A stretch of 15,445 nt of DNA from Akkermansiaceae bacterium UBA7890 (GTDB taxonomy: Bacteria; Verrucomicrobiota; Verrucomicrobiia; Verrucomicrobiales; Akkermansiaceae): the NCBI GenBank assembly GCA_002501065.1, contig DLRK01000205.1, positions 123,476 to 138,920 of the forward strand. The letters are read 5' to 3'. Below are positions 15,065-15,445 of this stretch, in pieces; the stretch's first letter is position 1; each line of letters starts with the position of its first letter. The translations under genes were made by a program, and so were the position numbers. Under the pieces are notes generated by a model. That model was given only the letters and a program-made list of their open reading frames with translations. It was not told where the DNA came from and did no database searches.

Positions 15065-15445
15065 TTAGAGAGAAACCGGCACTCCCGAGTCAGCCGATTC
15101 GTAGAGCGCATCAATAATCTTCATGAGTTTGAGGGCCTCGTCAGGCGTGTTGAGAGGCTCTGCTGTGCCTTCGATGGTCTCCACGAAATTCGCTGCGGAA
15201 CCGATCCGCCCCATGTCTTCACAAGGTTCAGTTTCAATGCTGCGGTTCACCGACTCTCCACCCTCCTGTAGATACAGCTCGCAGGAGTCGAAGGCCGTTT
15301 CGTCCAGTCCGTCGGTCCCGAAGAGACGTTCAACCTTTCCCCCGGCCCTGCTTCCCTGGAAGACAACGGAAACAACTTCCCGCTCGTTCATCTCCGCCCA
15401 GGAATTCCGCAGGCTGAGAACCTGCCCGCTCCTGAAGGTCACCAG
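15065..15445 (-). CDS. Gfo/Idh/MocA family oxidoreductase, C-terminal part (cut by window edge)
   Basis: About 126 residues, open to the window end, ending in TAA at 15065. The visible part matches the C-terminal alpha/beta domain of Gfo/Idh/MocA oxidoreductases: LVTFRSGQVLSLRNSWA (a TFxxGxxxxxxxSWA strand typical of these proteins), REVVSVVFQGSRAGG and LFGTDGLDE (substrate-domain core), then a closing helix TPDEALKLMKIIDALYESAD with the common ExGxPV-like end. The GTG at 15440-15442 is an internal valine, not a start; the gene continues beyond 15445. It lies 54 bp upstream of a complete paralogue and probably shares its transcript. Confidence 0.82.
   Translation of the reverse strand: MVTFRSGQVLSLRNSWAEMNEREVVSVVFQGSRAGGKVERLFGTDGLDETAFDSCELYLQEGGESVNRSIETEPCEDMGRIGSAANFVETIEGTAEPLNTPDEALKLMKIIDALYESADSGVPVSL

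Noticed and set aside
1..15445. CRISPR arrays, tRNA/rRNA genes, transposases, phage genes
   Set aside because: No spaced direct repeats of CRISPR type, no RNA gene signatures and no mobile-element proteins were seen; nearly all sequence is accounted for by minus-strand genes.

Overview
The window comes from a Gram-negative bacterium of moderately high GC (by eye just under 60%), most likely a member of the Verrucomicrobiota. The lineage is an inference: Alternative Complex III (ACIII), ThuA-like proteins and tandem Gfo/Idh/MocA oxidoreductases are a typical mix there, but no marker gene is present to prove it. Every credible gene lies on the minus strand, so the window reads right to left.

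Right part (about 12845-15445): a small carbohydrate-type cluster. It holds the C-terminal end of one Gfo/Idh/MocA oxidoreductase (cut by the window edge), a complete second one, and a secreted ThuA-family protein.

Middle (12374-12844): a 471-bp gap with no convincing gene. Next to the following operon it carries regulatory-looking structure: two copies of a perfect CRP-like palindrome (TGTGA-N6-TCACA) arranged as an 18-bp inverted repeat, then four copies of AAGGAAAG at an exact 12-bp period running into the first start codon. The rest (12478-12844) is anonymous and may be a repeat or gene remnant.

Left part (45-12373): one long respiratory operon of ten genes with junctions between a 1-bp overlap and 63 bp. 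The first six are actA-actB-actC-actD-actE-actF, a full ACIII quinol:electron-acceptor oxidoreductase: pentaheme cytochrome, fused molybdopterin-like/iron-sulfur protein, two NrfD-type membrane proteins, a DUF3341 membrane protein and a monoheme cytochrome c. Four more genes follow, coupled to actF by a TGATG overlap: a membrane-anchored monoheme cytochrome c, a CcoN-like 12-helix protein, a CcoO-like cytochrome c, and a second monoheme cytochrome c related to the first.

The most interesting point is the CcoN-like protein. It is plainly homologous to the catalytic subunit of cbb3 oxidases and keeps the helix-2 histidine. However, the CuB histidines, the cross-linked tyrosine, the heme b3 histidine and the second low-spin heme histidine are all replaced. 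It therefore cannot be a normal oxygen or nitric oxide reductase. Its CcoO-like partner has also lost the usual methionine heme ligand, with a cysteine at that place. I propose that these four genes encode a non-catalytic, oxidase-derived electron-transfer module attached to ACIII. No catalytic terminal oxidase subunit is visible in this window; if one exists it lies elsewhere.
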